Below are positions 1 to 6,721 of a stretch of DNA of 10,463 bases, in pieces (the stretch's first letter is position 1; every line of letters begins with the position of its first letter). Origin of the DNA: Bacillota bacterium (GTDB taxonomy: Bacteria; Bacillota; Clostridia; Acetivibrionales; DSM-1351); NCBI GenBank assembly GCA_023412635.1, contig JAEYNI010000319.1:1-10463 (forward strand), in the 5' to 3' direction. Both the position numbers and the translations under genes were made by a program. The notes beneath the pieces are model-generated. The model searched no databases. It had not been told where the DNA came from and saw nothing but the letters and a program-made list of their open reading frames with translations.

Positions 1-76
1 ATTAGATGCAGTATGTCTGATGTTAAGTAAAAGAGATGAAGTATCAAATGACGAGGCAACAAAAATCCACTGGTAG
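1..76 (+). CDS. Possible C-terminal end of an unidentified gene (partial)
   Basis: One frame is open from base 2 to a TAG stop at 74-76 and encodes 24 residues, including LSKRDEVSNDEATKIHW. The other two plus frames meet stops early. It is followed within about 10 bases by a strong hairpin (87-125), which fits the end of a gene converging on the fucose operon. The fragment is too short to assign a family, and an open frame of this length could occur by chance. The call rests mainly on the stop-then-hairpin layout. Confidence 0.3.
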   Translation, partial: LDAVCLMLSKRDEVSNDEATKIHW

Positions 77-86
77 AAATACGTAG

Positions 87-125
87 TGTTTCGTCGAAGG
101 GGGGTAGTCTCCCTTCGACGAAACA
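87..125. terminator. Perfect 15-bp hairpin between converging genes, without a U-tract
   Basis: The arm TGTTTCGTCGAAGGG (87-101) pairs exactly with CCCTTCGACGAAACA (111-125), leaving a 9-base loop. It lies 35 bases past the stop of the minus-strand kinase gene and 10 bases past a possible plus-strand stop. The position suggests a bidirectional terminator. Neither side has a run of T after the stem, so it is not a textbook intrinsic terminator. It could also be an mRNA 3'-end stabilising hairpin or a dispersed palindromic repeat. Confidence 0.65.
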
Positions 126-160
126 AGTTAACTTGCGGATCAGAGTATTTGGAACAGGCA

Positions 161-1570
161 CTATACATCTTGGTGAAGAAAGCTTTTAATATCAAAGGAA
201 GCCGCCACGCATTCCCTTGCTTCTGACAAAGAAGATAGTTCTCCGTAGTTCATCATTTGAGCCAGAATATTCCCAATAGCAGTTGCTTCGGTTGGACCGG
301 CCAGTACCTTGCGGCCGGTATATTTTGAAGTTAACCTGTTTAAGTAATTCGCATTGGAGCCTCCACCGATAATGTGTATGTTATCGAAATACTTTCCTGT
401 AAGTTGTTCAATCTGCGTAATGGTACTTGCATAACATTTGGCAAGACTGTTGTAAATAACTGAAGATAATTCACCCAATGTCTCCGGAATCTGCTGACCT
501 GAGCTTTTGCAATAGGTTTTGATTGCTTCTACCATACTGTGAGGGGATAAAAAGCAATTATCATTACAATCCACAATAGAGGTTATCTCCTCTTGAGAGG
601 CCATATCACAGATTTCTGCATAGGAATATCCTCCGCCTATTTCTTTTTTTACTGATTGTATCATCCATAGACCCATAATATTTTTTATAAATCTGTAACG
701 GTAGTCAAACCCACCTTCGTTTGTAAAGTTTGCTTCCATGCTACCCCTGGAGCAGTTTGGCTCTTTCAATTCTATTCCTACCAGAGACCAAGTCCCGGAG
801 CTAATGTACAGAGCTTCATCACTAGTATTGGGAACAGCCAAAACTGCTGATGCAGTATCGTGGGAACAGGGCATAATCACCTGACAATCATAGCCTATAA
901 ATTCTGCTATCTCTGTTCTGAGATTACCAGCTATTGTGCCGGGCTTTTGTATGTTTTTGAATATCTTACGCGGAAGGGAAAGCTTATCAATCAGTTCAAA
1001 GTCCCAGTCCTTAGTTTGTATATTTACTAATTGTGTAGTGGTGGCTATAGTATATTCCTGCTTAATTTCACCGGTAAGCAGAAAGTTATAATAATCAGGG
1101 GTCATCAACATAGCATCTGCTTGTTCCAAATGCTCGGGATTTTTTTGCATAACTGCCATCAGCTGATAGAGAGTATTATATATCTGTTTTTGGATACCTG
1201 TTCTATAATATAGCTTCTCTGCTGATATGTATTGGTTTACTACTTCATCCATAGCCTCTGTCCTATGATCTCTATATCCTACCGCCTGACCCAGTATGCT
1301 GCCGCGTTTATCCAGCAACACAAAATCAACGCCCCAGGTATCAATACCCACACTTTTGGGAAGCATGCAAAGCTCACTGCATTTTTTCATGCCCTCTAAA
1401 ATATGCCTAAATAGATTTTCTGTATTCCAGCATAGTTGTCCATCCTTTTTTTCCATACCATTATCAAACCGGTATACTTCCTCTAAACAGATTTTGCCAT
1501 CCACCAGGCTGCCCAGTACGTGCCTGCCGCTGGAGGCACCAATGTCAATTGCCAAATGATATGTATTCAT
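161..1570 (-). CDS. rhaB: FGGY-family sugar kinase, RhaB (rhamnulokinase) type; probable L-fuculokinase of this operon
   Basis: Predicted cytoplasmic kinase of 469 residues that phosphorylates a 6-deoxyketose (L-fuculose and/or L-rhamnulose) at O1 with ATP. Seen: N-terminal phosphate-binding motif DIGASSGR (9-16); GIDTWGVDF (75-83); SHDTASA (236-242), whose Asp238 is the expected catalytic base; SSGTWSLVG (257-265); and the C-terminal nucleotide-binding IIGGGSNANYLNRL (400-413). Length and motifs fit RhaB (about 489 residues in E. coli) better than E. coli FucK. The start at 1570 is chosen because AGGAGGAG lies 5 bases upstream of it. A longer reading from 1606 would overlap fucA and lacks such a site. 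It is the third gene of the operon, 28 bases after the fucA stop. Context points to L-fuculose as a main substrate. Substrate choice cannot be settled from sequence, since rhamnulose kinases of this family may serve both sugars. Confidence 0.9.
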   Translation of the reverse strand: MNTYHLAIDIGASSGRHVLGSLVDGKICLEEVYRFDNGMEKKDGQLCWNTENLFRHILEGMKKCSELCMLPKSVGIDTWGVDFVLLDKRGSILGQAVGYRDHRTEAMDEVVNQYISAEKLYYRTGIQKQIYNTLYQLMAVMQKNPEHLEQADAMLMTPDYYNFLLTGEIKQEYTIATTTQLVNIQTKDWDFELIDKLSLPRKIFKNIQKPGTIAGNLRTEIAEFIGYDCQVIMPCSHDTASAVLAVPNTSDEALYISSGTWSLVGIELKEPNCSRGSMEANFTNEGGFDYRYRFIKNIMGLWMIQSVKKEIGGGYSYAEICDMASQEEITSIVDCNDNCFLSPHSMVEAIKTYCKSSGQQIPETLGELSSVIYNSLAKCYASTITQIEQLTGKYFDNIHIIGGGSNANYLNRLTSKYTGRKVLAGPTEATAIGNILAQMMNYGELSSLSEARECVAASFDIKSFLHQDV

Positions 1571-1598
1571 TGCTACTCCTCCTGCAATCCTGCTATGG

Positions 1599-2303
1599 TT
1601 ATTCATTACCCTTTGGATATTTCTTATACCCCGGGTGTTTTCCTGTTACTTTATAGCCCTCGCGCATAGAGATTAAACGGTCAATATTCTCCCTTGATAT
1701 TTCCTTTGCTCCTCCAAGTAAATGTGCATTTAAGCTTATTTTTGCGAATAACTCCAAAGTTTCCATGCGATAATATGCAGTAAGTAAATCTGCACCAACA
1801 GCAAGAGCACCATGATTCTGAAGCAATACTACATCATGTGTTCCAAGGTAAGGAGCTATGGCATCCGGCACCTCATAGGTAGAAGGTGTACCATATGGGG
1901 TAACAGGAATAGAACCTAACGCAATAACTGTTTCAATCATAGAATACTCATCCAATGCAATATTAGCTACTGCGTACCCCGTGGCAGCCGGGGGATGGGC
2001 ATGAAGTACTGCTCCTACATCATCTCTTTCTTTATAGCATCTCAGATGCATCTTGATTTCAGAAGAAGGCCTATATTCACTCTTTTCCAAAAGCATGCCG
2101 CTATTATCAATATGCACTATTTTGTCAGGTGTAATAAAGCTTTTGCTAATACCGGTTGGAGTTGCCAAATAAGTGCCATCTTCCAACTTAACCGTTATAT
2201 TTCCGTCATTTGCAGCAACCCAGCCTAGCTGCCACATCTTGTGGCAAATATCGCAAAGCTGTTCTTTTATAAGATTTACTTTCAATATTTCCTTGCTACT
2301 CAT
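1599..2303 (-). CDS. fucA: L-fuculose-1-phosphate aldolase (class II, zinc dependent)
   Basis: Predicted cytoplasmic enzyme of 234 residues that splits L-fuculose 1-phosphate into dihydroxyacetone phosphate and L-lactaldehyde. It is a class II aldolase/adducin-fold protein. Seen: PSSE (79-82) with Glu82, HAHPP (101-105) with His101 and His103, and QNHG (162-165) with His164. These match E. coli FucA Glu73, His92, His94 and His155, all shifted by nine residues. They supply the catalytic acid/base and the three zinc ligands. Size is close to FucA (about 215) and shorter than RhaD (about 274). The start at 2303 is preferred because GGGAGA lies five bases upstream. The upstream ATGs at 2336 and 2315 would add 11 or 4 residues with no better site. 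It is the middle gene of the operon, 66 bases after fucI. A related ribulose-phosphate epimerase-like activity is less likely given the fucI neighbour. Confidence 0.93.
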   Translation of the reverse strand: MSSKEILKVNLIKEQLCDICHKMWQLGWVAANDGNITVKLEDGTYLATPTGISKSFITPDKIVHIDNSGMLLEKSEYRPSSEIKMHLRCYKERDDVGAVLHAHPPAATGYAVANIALDEYSMIETVIALGSIPVTPYGTPSTYEVPDAIAPYLGTHDVVLLQNHGALAVGADLLTAYYRMETLELFAKISLNAHLLGGAKEISRENIDRLISMREGYKVTGKHPGYKKYPKGNE

Positions 2304-2369
2304 AATATCTCCCATCAACGCCCATGGCGCGTACACAAATAGTTGAAAAGATCACATTAATATTAATTT

Positions 2370-4163
2370 CTATTTATAAAGTGGGCCATAGGCGGCACAT
2401 GCTCTGTAGTCCTGACCTTCCTTATCCATACCGAATGCATTCCATGCGGCAGGACGGAATACCTTCTCTTCAGGAACGTTATGCATACTCACGGGAATGC
2501 GAAGAATAGAGCATAGAGTAATTAAGTCTGCACCGATATGTCCGTAGGAGATAGCACCGTGATTTGCTCCCCAGTTATTCATTACAGTATAGGCATCCCT
2601 AAATACTCCTTCTCCAGTTGTTCTGGGTGTAAACCAGGTACAAGGCCAGGTATAGTCTGTTCTCTTCCATAAAATATCTGTAACTTCTTCCGGTAGATTA
2701 ATTGTCCAGCCCTCTGCAATCTGGAGCATGGGACCGAGTCCCTTCACAAGATTTAAGCGAATCATTGTTACAGGCATTTCTACTCTGGTAACAAATCTGG
2801 ACGAGTAGCCGCCCCCTCTGAAGTATCCATTATCAGCAGCATTCCAGGTAGTTGCTTTCAATATTGCTTCCTGATCATCATTTGTAATATCATACCAGGG
2901 TTTAATTATACCGTTTCCATTTTCATCCTTTGCTTCTCCGTTAGCATCCAGACATGCAGCACCGGAATTAATCAAATGAATAAAACCACCCGAAGCTTTT
3001 GCAAGCCCCTGCAAATCATACCCGGTTGCTTCCTTTACAGCCTCTGGGCTCCAATAGGTACGTACGTCGGCAAAAATCTGAGCACGGTTTGTTAACAGCT
3101 TCATAAAAAGCATTCCCAAGCCATTTAAAACATCATTTTCTGTGGCAAGAATATATGGTTCTCTAGCACCGTTCCAGTCGAAGGAGGTATTCAAAAGTGC
3201 TTCAGCGAAATCACAGTTGGGATAGAAGTCAGTCCATTGCCTCTGTCCTTGGAACCCCGCAGCAATTGCATTGTGTCCAACCGCTTCTTCCTCACATCCC
3301 TTTGGAAGATTGTGATTTCCATTCATCAGATCCTTAATGATACACATCATTTTCACAACAAATTCCCAGTCTTTTTCTTTTTCCTCCGGGCTTTTCTGGA
3401 CTTCAACAGGATTCTTATCAAATCCTTCCTTGCATTTTTCCTTGGTCCATTTAAGAGCTTTATTAAATTCTTCCTCATCATAGATGCCCTCTGTCATTCT
3501 TCTGATGATTTCCACTTCATCAACTGACTCGACCCTCATTCCCAAATACTCTTCTATAAAAGCAGGATCAATTATTGATCCGCCGATGCCCATGCAAATG
3601 GAACCTATCTGAAGATAGGATTTTCCCCTCATAGTTGCAGCTGCTATCGAAGCACGCCCAAAGCGCAATAATTTATCCTTAACATCTTCAGGAATTGATG
3701 TATCCTGTGCGTCCTGCACATCATGACCATAGATACCGAAAGCAGGGAGTCCCTTTTGTGCATGGGTTGCCAATACTGAAGCCAAATATACTGCACCTGG
3801 TCTTTCTGTTCCGTTAAATCCCCATACGCCTTTAATAGTCATAGGATCCATATCCATTGTTTCAGCACCATAGCACCAGCAAGGCGTTACGGTCAGAGTA
3901 ATATCAACTCCGGCTTTTTTAAATTTATTTGCACATGCTGCTGCTTCCGCAACACGTCCGATTGTTGTGTCAGAAATAACTACTTTTACTGCTTCACCAT
4001 TGGAATATTTTAAGTTCTCTTCAAACAGTTTCGCTGCAGACCTTGCCATGCTCATGGTCTGTTCTTCCAAGGATTCACGTACATTTAAATATCCTCTTCT
4101 ACCATCAATCGTCGGACGGATACCGATTACCGGATAGTCACCAATTAATCTGTTATTTGCCAT
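2370..4163 (-). CDS. fucI: L-fucose isomerase
   Basis: Predicted cytoplasmic Mn-dependent ketol isomerase of 597 residues (E. coli FucI has 591) that converts L-fucose to L-fuculose. It opens the pathway and may also act on D-arabinose. Full-length family match: the N-terminus has GIRPTIDGRRGYLNVRESLE (14-33), the middle has FDWNGAREP (328-336) and ATEND (340-344), and the C-terminus has WGANHGAISYGHIGAD (531-546) and EGQDYRA. Glu342, Asp366 and His535 correspond to the metal and active-site residues Glu337, Asp361 and His528 of E. coli FucI. The start is supported by GGGAGG 8 bases upstream of ATG. It is the first gene of the three-gene minus-strand operon, divergent from an araC-type regulator. 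No truncation or frame problem is seen. Confidence 0.97.
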   Translation of the reverse strand: MANNRLIGDYPVIGIRPTIDGRRGYLNVRESLEEQTMSMARSAAKLFEENLKYSNGEAVKVVISDTTIGRVAEAAACANKFKKAGVDITLTVTPCWCYGAETMDMDPMTIKGVWGFNGTERPGAVYLASVLATHAQKGLPAFGIYGHDVQDAQDTSIPEDVKDKLLRFGRASIAAATMRGKSYLQIGSICMGIGGSIIDPAFIEEYLGMRVESVDEVEIIRRMTEGIYDEEEFNKALKWTKEKCKEGFDKNPVEVQKSPEEKEKDWEFVVKMMCIIKDLMNGNHNLPKGCEEEAVGHNAIAAGFQGQRQWTDFYPNCDFAEALLNTSFDWNGAREPYILATENDVLNGLGMLFMKLLTNRAQIFADVRTYWSPEAVKEATGYDLQGLAKASGGFIHLINSGAACLDANGEAKDENGNGIIKPWYDITNDDQEAILKATTWNAADNGYFRGGGYSSRFVTRVEMPVTMIRLNLVKGLGPMLQIAEGWTINLPEEVTDILWKRTDYTWPCTWFTPRTTGEGVFRDAYTVMNNWGANHGAISYGHIGADLITLCSILRIPVSMHNVPEEKVFRPAAWNAFGMDKEGQDYRACAAYGPLYK

Positions 4164-4203
4164 TCTAAAATCCTCCCTCTAAATTAGTTGAAGCTTTATT
4201 TTT

Positions 4204-4209
4204 ATTATA
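4204..4209 (-). promoter_or_regulatory. Candidate -10 element of the fucI-fucA-kinase operon
   Basis: On the minus strand this is a perfect TATAAT, 40 bases upstream of the fucI start codon. No good -35 hexamer is found 16-19 bases further upstream; the nearest TTTACA lies only 13 bases away. A strong -10 with a poor -35 is what one expects of an activator-dependent promoter, in line with the adjacent AraC-family gene. The start site has not been determined. Confidence 0.5.
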
Positions 4210-4211
4210 AG

Positions 4212-4242
4212 TTGGTCATAACTGTAAATCTTGTGTTATAAT
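4212..4242 (+). promoter_or_regulatory. Candidate promoter of the AraC-family regulator gene
   Basis: TATAAT at 4237-4242 is preceded by TG at 4234-4235, giving an extended -10 (TGTTATAAT). The best -35 candidates are TTGGTC at 4212-4217 (19-base spacing) or GGTCAT at 4214-4219 (17-base spacing), both weak. This region overlaps the sequence upstream of the fucI -10, so one bound regulator could affect both directions. Confidence 0.5.
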
Positions 4243-4258
4243 AGACTAAAAATATAAC
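4235..4258. promoter_or_regulatory. Inverted repeat GTTATA-N12-TATAAC in the divergent intergenic region (candidate operator)
   Basis: The two six-base arms at 4235-4240 and 4253-4258 are exact inverted copies. They overlap the regulator's -10 and early transcript region. Position suggests autoregulation, but A/T-rich six-base arms can arise by chance, and AraC-type proteins usually prefer direct repeats. Confidence 0.25.
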
Positions 4259-4264
4259 AATATT

Positions 4265-4275
4265 CACTTCAAGTG
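4265..4275. promoter_or_regulatory. Palindrome CACTTCAAGTG just ahead of the regulator's ribosome site (candidate operator)
   Basis: A perfect five-base-arm palindrome around a central C lies four bases before the GGAGG (4279-4283) of the araC-type gene. It could be a binding site in the 5' leader or a small mRNA hairpin. The role is inferred from position only. Confidence 0.25.
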
Positions 4276-4290
4276 TTCGGAGGATATTAA

Positions 4291-5184
4291 ATGAAGTATT
4301 CCGAATATAGGGAACACAGGCAGCAAGGGACCTTTGACTTTCCTGTAGAATTTTATCATGTGGAACCCAGTCATCTCAGGTATCAAATGCCTTACCACTG
4401 GCATCCGGAATACGAAATTATCCGTATCCTTGAGGGGACTTTTCATTTGACGTTGGATGATAAGACCTTTGTTGTTAATAAAGGCGATATTCTCTTTCTA
4501 CAAGACGGAACTTTACATGGCGGTATTCCAGAGAATTGTATCTATGAATGTCTTGTTTTTAATATGAATCTCTTATTAAAAGAAAATAATATTTGTGCAA
4601 AATTAACTCAACAAATTATTCGGCATGAAATAATATTCGCACAGCAGTTGCCAAAGGAATCGATAGGAATAAAAAATACAATTGACAACTTATTTCTAGT
4701 AATGGCTGAGAAAAAGACGGGATATGAATTTCTAACACAAGGTTATCTCTATCAGCTTCTAGGATTAATATTAGGTGAGAATTTATATGAGGTCAATGTA
4801 AGTTCAGCGCGTATTTCTCAACAGCATGTGCAGGTTTTTAAGAGGGTATTAGGATATATTGAAAATAATTATTCAAAGCATATCGCCCTTGAAGATTTAT
4901 CTAAAATTGCCGGTATGAATTCGAAATATTTTTGCCGTTTCTTTCGTGAAATGTCCTATCATACTCCTATTGAGTACTTAAATTATTATAGGATTGAATG
5001 TGCATGTGAACAACTATCTGCAACGAAAAGTACCATAATTGAAGTAGCCTTTAATTGTGGATTTAATGACATTAGTTACTTTATAAAAACCTTTCGTAAA
5101 TATAAGGGAATTACTCCAAAACAATATATAAAAAAAGAGTTTGATGAAAATAGGTCTATGCCAGTCAGATATGGCATTGATTAA
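4291..5184 (+). CDS. AraC-family transcriptional regulator with N-terminal cupin sensor
   Basis: A 297-residue DNA-binding regulator. The N-terminal part (about 25-85) is an AraC-type cupin barrel, with HWHPEYE (36-42) followed by GDILFLQDGTLHG (65-77). This is the sugar or effector sensing domain. The C-terminal part (about 180-283) holds two helix-turn-helix units: ALEDLSKIAGMNSKYFCRFF (199-218) and the second around VAFNCGFNDISYFIKTFRKY (252-271), ending in the family signature GITPKQYIKK. GGAGG at 4279-4283, seven bases before ATG, supports the start. It is transcribed divergently from fucI, so it is most likely the local regulator of fucose use, probably an activator. The effector (L-fucose, L-fuculose or a phosphorylated form) cannot be read from the sequence. 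The gene is intact and of normal family length. Confidence 0.93.
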   Translation: MKYSEYREHRQQGTFDFPVEFYHVEPSHLRYQMPYHWHPEYEIIRILEGTFHLTLDDKTFVVNKGDILFLQDGTLHGGIPENCIYECLVFNMNLLLKENNICAKLTQQIIRHEIIFAQQLPKESIGIKNTIDNLFLVMAEKKTGYEFLTQGYLYQLLGLILGENLYEVNVSSARISQQHVQVFKRVLGYIENNYSKHIALEDLSKIAGMNSKYFCRFFREMSYHTPIEYLNYYRIECACEQLSATKSTIIEVAFNCGFNDISYFIKTFRKYKGITPKQYIKKEFDENRSMPVRYGID

Positions 5185-5214
5185 GAGAGGTTTGGCTGGA
5201 GAACTGCCACTCTC
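5185..5214 (+). terminator. Hairpin directly after the regulator stop codon, weak or partial terminator
   Basis: GAGAG (5185-5189) pairs with CTCTC (5210-5214), and TGGC (5193-5196) pairs with GCCA (5206-5209) inside it. It begins immediately after the TAA of the araC-type gene. There is no following T-run, so read-through into the downstream hydrolase gene is likely. No clear promoter is visible between here and that gene. Confidence 0.4.
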
Positions 5215-5256
5215 AAATATTTAAGGTACAGAATTTGCCGCCATTAGGAGAAGAAA

Positions 5257-6213
5257 ATGGGATTACTTAAAAAATTTATGAATACTATTCTTATCATCAT
5301 AGTCATAATTGCAGTTTTTTTATTAATCAGCTTTATTAATCATAAGGTTCAGATGAATAAAGAAAAGGCATTATTAACGCCTTTGGGCGAGATAGTTCAA
5401 GTGAACGGTCATAACATGAGCATTTACAGTGAAGGTAAAGGTAAAAAAACCCTTGTTTTTTTATCCGGGGGTGGTACTTGTTCACCTATACTGGATTTCA
5501 AATCCTTATATTCTCTCTTAAGTGAGGATTATAGAATTGTTGTTGTAGAAAAATTCGGATATGGATTCAGTGATGTTATATACGAAGAAAGAAGTATCGA
5601 TATTATCTTAAGTGAAACGAGAGCAGCATTAGCGGCAGCCAATATCGAAGGGCCTTTTATATTATGTCCTCACTCAATGTCCGGAATTGAAGCATTGTAT
5701 TGGGCCCAGACATATCCTGAAGAGGTTGAGGCAATTATTGGGCTTGATATGGCAGTGCCGGAAGCATATGAGAATTATAACATTAATATGTTTTCCATAA
5801 GATTGGGTCAGGTGGCGGCAAATAGTGGAATTACCAGGTGGATTCCCGGTATATCTGAAAGTGATGCTATTAAATATGGGACGTTAACAGACCAAGAAAA
5901 AAATATATACAAAGCAGTTTTTTATTCAAGAACTGCGACTGTTACAATGATTGATGAAGTACAGTACATATTGGATAATGCAAAAAAGGTCGGTGAAGGA
6001 AATAAACCACAGCTGCCTATGCTGTTACTCATATCTAATGGGATGGGAACCGGCTGGGATGAAAAAACATGGAGAAGTGCCCAAAAAAATTACTTAAAAG
6101 ATGCCGCTCATGGAAGTTACATAGAATATGATTGCCCACACTATATACATGACTATGTATATGGCGATTTATCAGTACATATGAGGGATTTTATAAACAC
6201 CATAGAGGGGTGA
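5257..6213 (+). CDS. Membrane-anchored alpha/beta hydrolase
   Basis: A 318-residue alpha/beta-hydrolase fold protein of unknown substrate. One N-terminal hydrophobic helix (about 9-28), preceded by two lysines and followed by HK, looks like an uncleaved signal anchor, placing the catalytic domain outside the membrane. Seen: VFLSGGG (67-73) as the oxyanion-region strand and loop; EKFGYGFSD (98-106); and the nucleophile elbow CPHSMSG (137-143) with Ser140. PHYIHDY (294-300) near the C-terminus carries the probable catalytic His295. The elbow replaces both usual glycines of GxSxG (Pro138 and Ser142). The acid is not certain. AGGAG at 5246-5250, six bases before ATG, supports the start. It lies 72 bases after the regulator and shares its direction, but nothing ties it to fucose use. 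Esterase, lipase or peptidase activity are all possible. Confidence 0.85.
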   Translation: MGLLKKFMNTILIIIVIIAVFLLISFINHKVQMNKEKALLTPLGEIVQVNGHNMSIYSEGKGKKTLVFLSGGGTCSPILDFKSLYSLLSEDYRIVVVEKFGYGFSDVIYEERSIDIILSETRAALAAANIEGPFILCPHSMSGIEALYWAQTYPEEVEAIIGLDMAVPEAYENYNINMFSIRLGQVAANSGITRWIPGISESDAIKYGTLTDQEKNIYKAVFYSRTATVTMIDEVQYILDNAKKVGEGNKPQLPMLLLISNGMGTGWDEKTWRSAQKNYLKDAAHGSYIEYDCPHYIHDYVYGDLSVHMRDFINTIEG

Positions 6214-6240
6214 GGACGATCCATCTTGTTAAATTCACCG

Positions 6241-6300
6241 CCCACCAAGGCCTCACCAGGCTGGTGAAATGAGGCAGTTGTACCACTATGTGCTGTGGTC
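6241..6300 (+). other. Hairpin-rich, locally GC-rich non-coding stretch after the hydrolase gene
   Basis: CACCA (54-58 of the 6200s) pairs with TGGTG (6262-6266), with GCCT and AGGC arms (6250-6253, 6272-6275) outside it. A second hairpin, ACCAC (6282-6286) with GTGGT (6295-6299), follows. Together with the terminator that comes next, this forms three consecutive hairpins in the 3' untranslated region. No known riboswitch or RNA family is recognised. It could be a 3' UTR structure or debris from rearrangement. Confidence 0.35.
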
Positions 6301-6320
6301 TTAAAATAAAAAACAAGAAG

Positions 6321-6359
6321 AAACGGACTGGGAAAGTGCATTTTCCGGCCCGTTTTTTT
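6321..6359 (+). terminator. Intrinsic terminator of the alpha/beta hydrolase transcript
   Basis: The arm AAACGGACTGGGAAA (6321-6335) pairs with TTTTCCGGCCCGTTT (6341-6355), with one A-C mismatch and two G-T wobbles, around the loop GTGCA. A run of seven T (6353-6359) follows directly. This is a standard rho-independent terminator on the plus strand. Confidence 0.85.
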
Positions 6360-6373
6360 GAATTATTTTATAG

Positions 6374-6716
6374 ATTGACTCAGGTGGAGTTATTGCTAAA
6401 TTAAGATATCTTAAGCATGCTGAGCAGCTTTATATACGTTTTGTTGATCTGTGTGCCTTGTTCGCCAATAGTATAGATAACGCCATCGAAGCCTGCCGCA
6501 AACAGCCTGAGGATAACCGTAACATTACCATGGAGGCCATTACCATTGACCAGTAAAAAAGATATTGTACAGCATGGTCTCGGTCTTAAAAGCATCCGTG
6601 AAATTATCAATCGATATAATGGCCACTTAGAAATTGATATCAAGAATGGGAGTTTTACTTTGTTTCTTTATCTGCCTTTTCAATCAGAATCAACAGGCAG
6701 GCATATGAGTGAGTAG
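6374..6716 (+). pseudogene. Remnant of a sensor histidine kinase, C-terminal GHKL ATPase domain (broken)
   Basis: Two reading frames together spell the end of a GHKL-type kinase of the AgrC/VirS-like class. The first (6374-6553, stop at 6554) contains the N-box as DLCALFANSIDNAIEACRK. The second, in the next frame (about 6531-6713, stop at 6714), reads LPLTSKKDIVQHGLGLKSI followed by REIINRYNGHLEI, which is the G2 region and final strand. The G1 region normally lying between them is missing, and the frame changes at about 6530-6545. The nine-base word CATTACCAT occurs twice there (6523-6531 and 6538-6546). No start codon, sensor or dimerisation domain is present upstream, since a stop (6371) and the preceding terminator lie there. 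It cannot make a working kinase. The upstream part and any partner response regulator are absent from the window. Confidence 0.85.
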
Positions 6717-6721
6717 AGTAT

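Noticed and set aside
1031..1559. Plus-strand open frames opposite the kinase gene
   Set aside because: They lie antisense to a full-length FGGY kinase with all motifs and have no ribosome site or recognisable protein features.
3237..3527. Plus-strand open frame opposite fucI
   Set aside because: It is a phenylalanine- and serine-rich shadow of the well-supported isomerase gene.
6214..6360. Riboswitch or group II intron end
   Set aside because: No conserved riboswitch core or intron domain V pattern was recognised, and the terminator lies at the end of a gene rather than before one.
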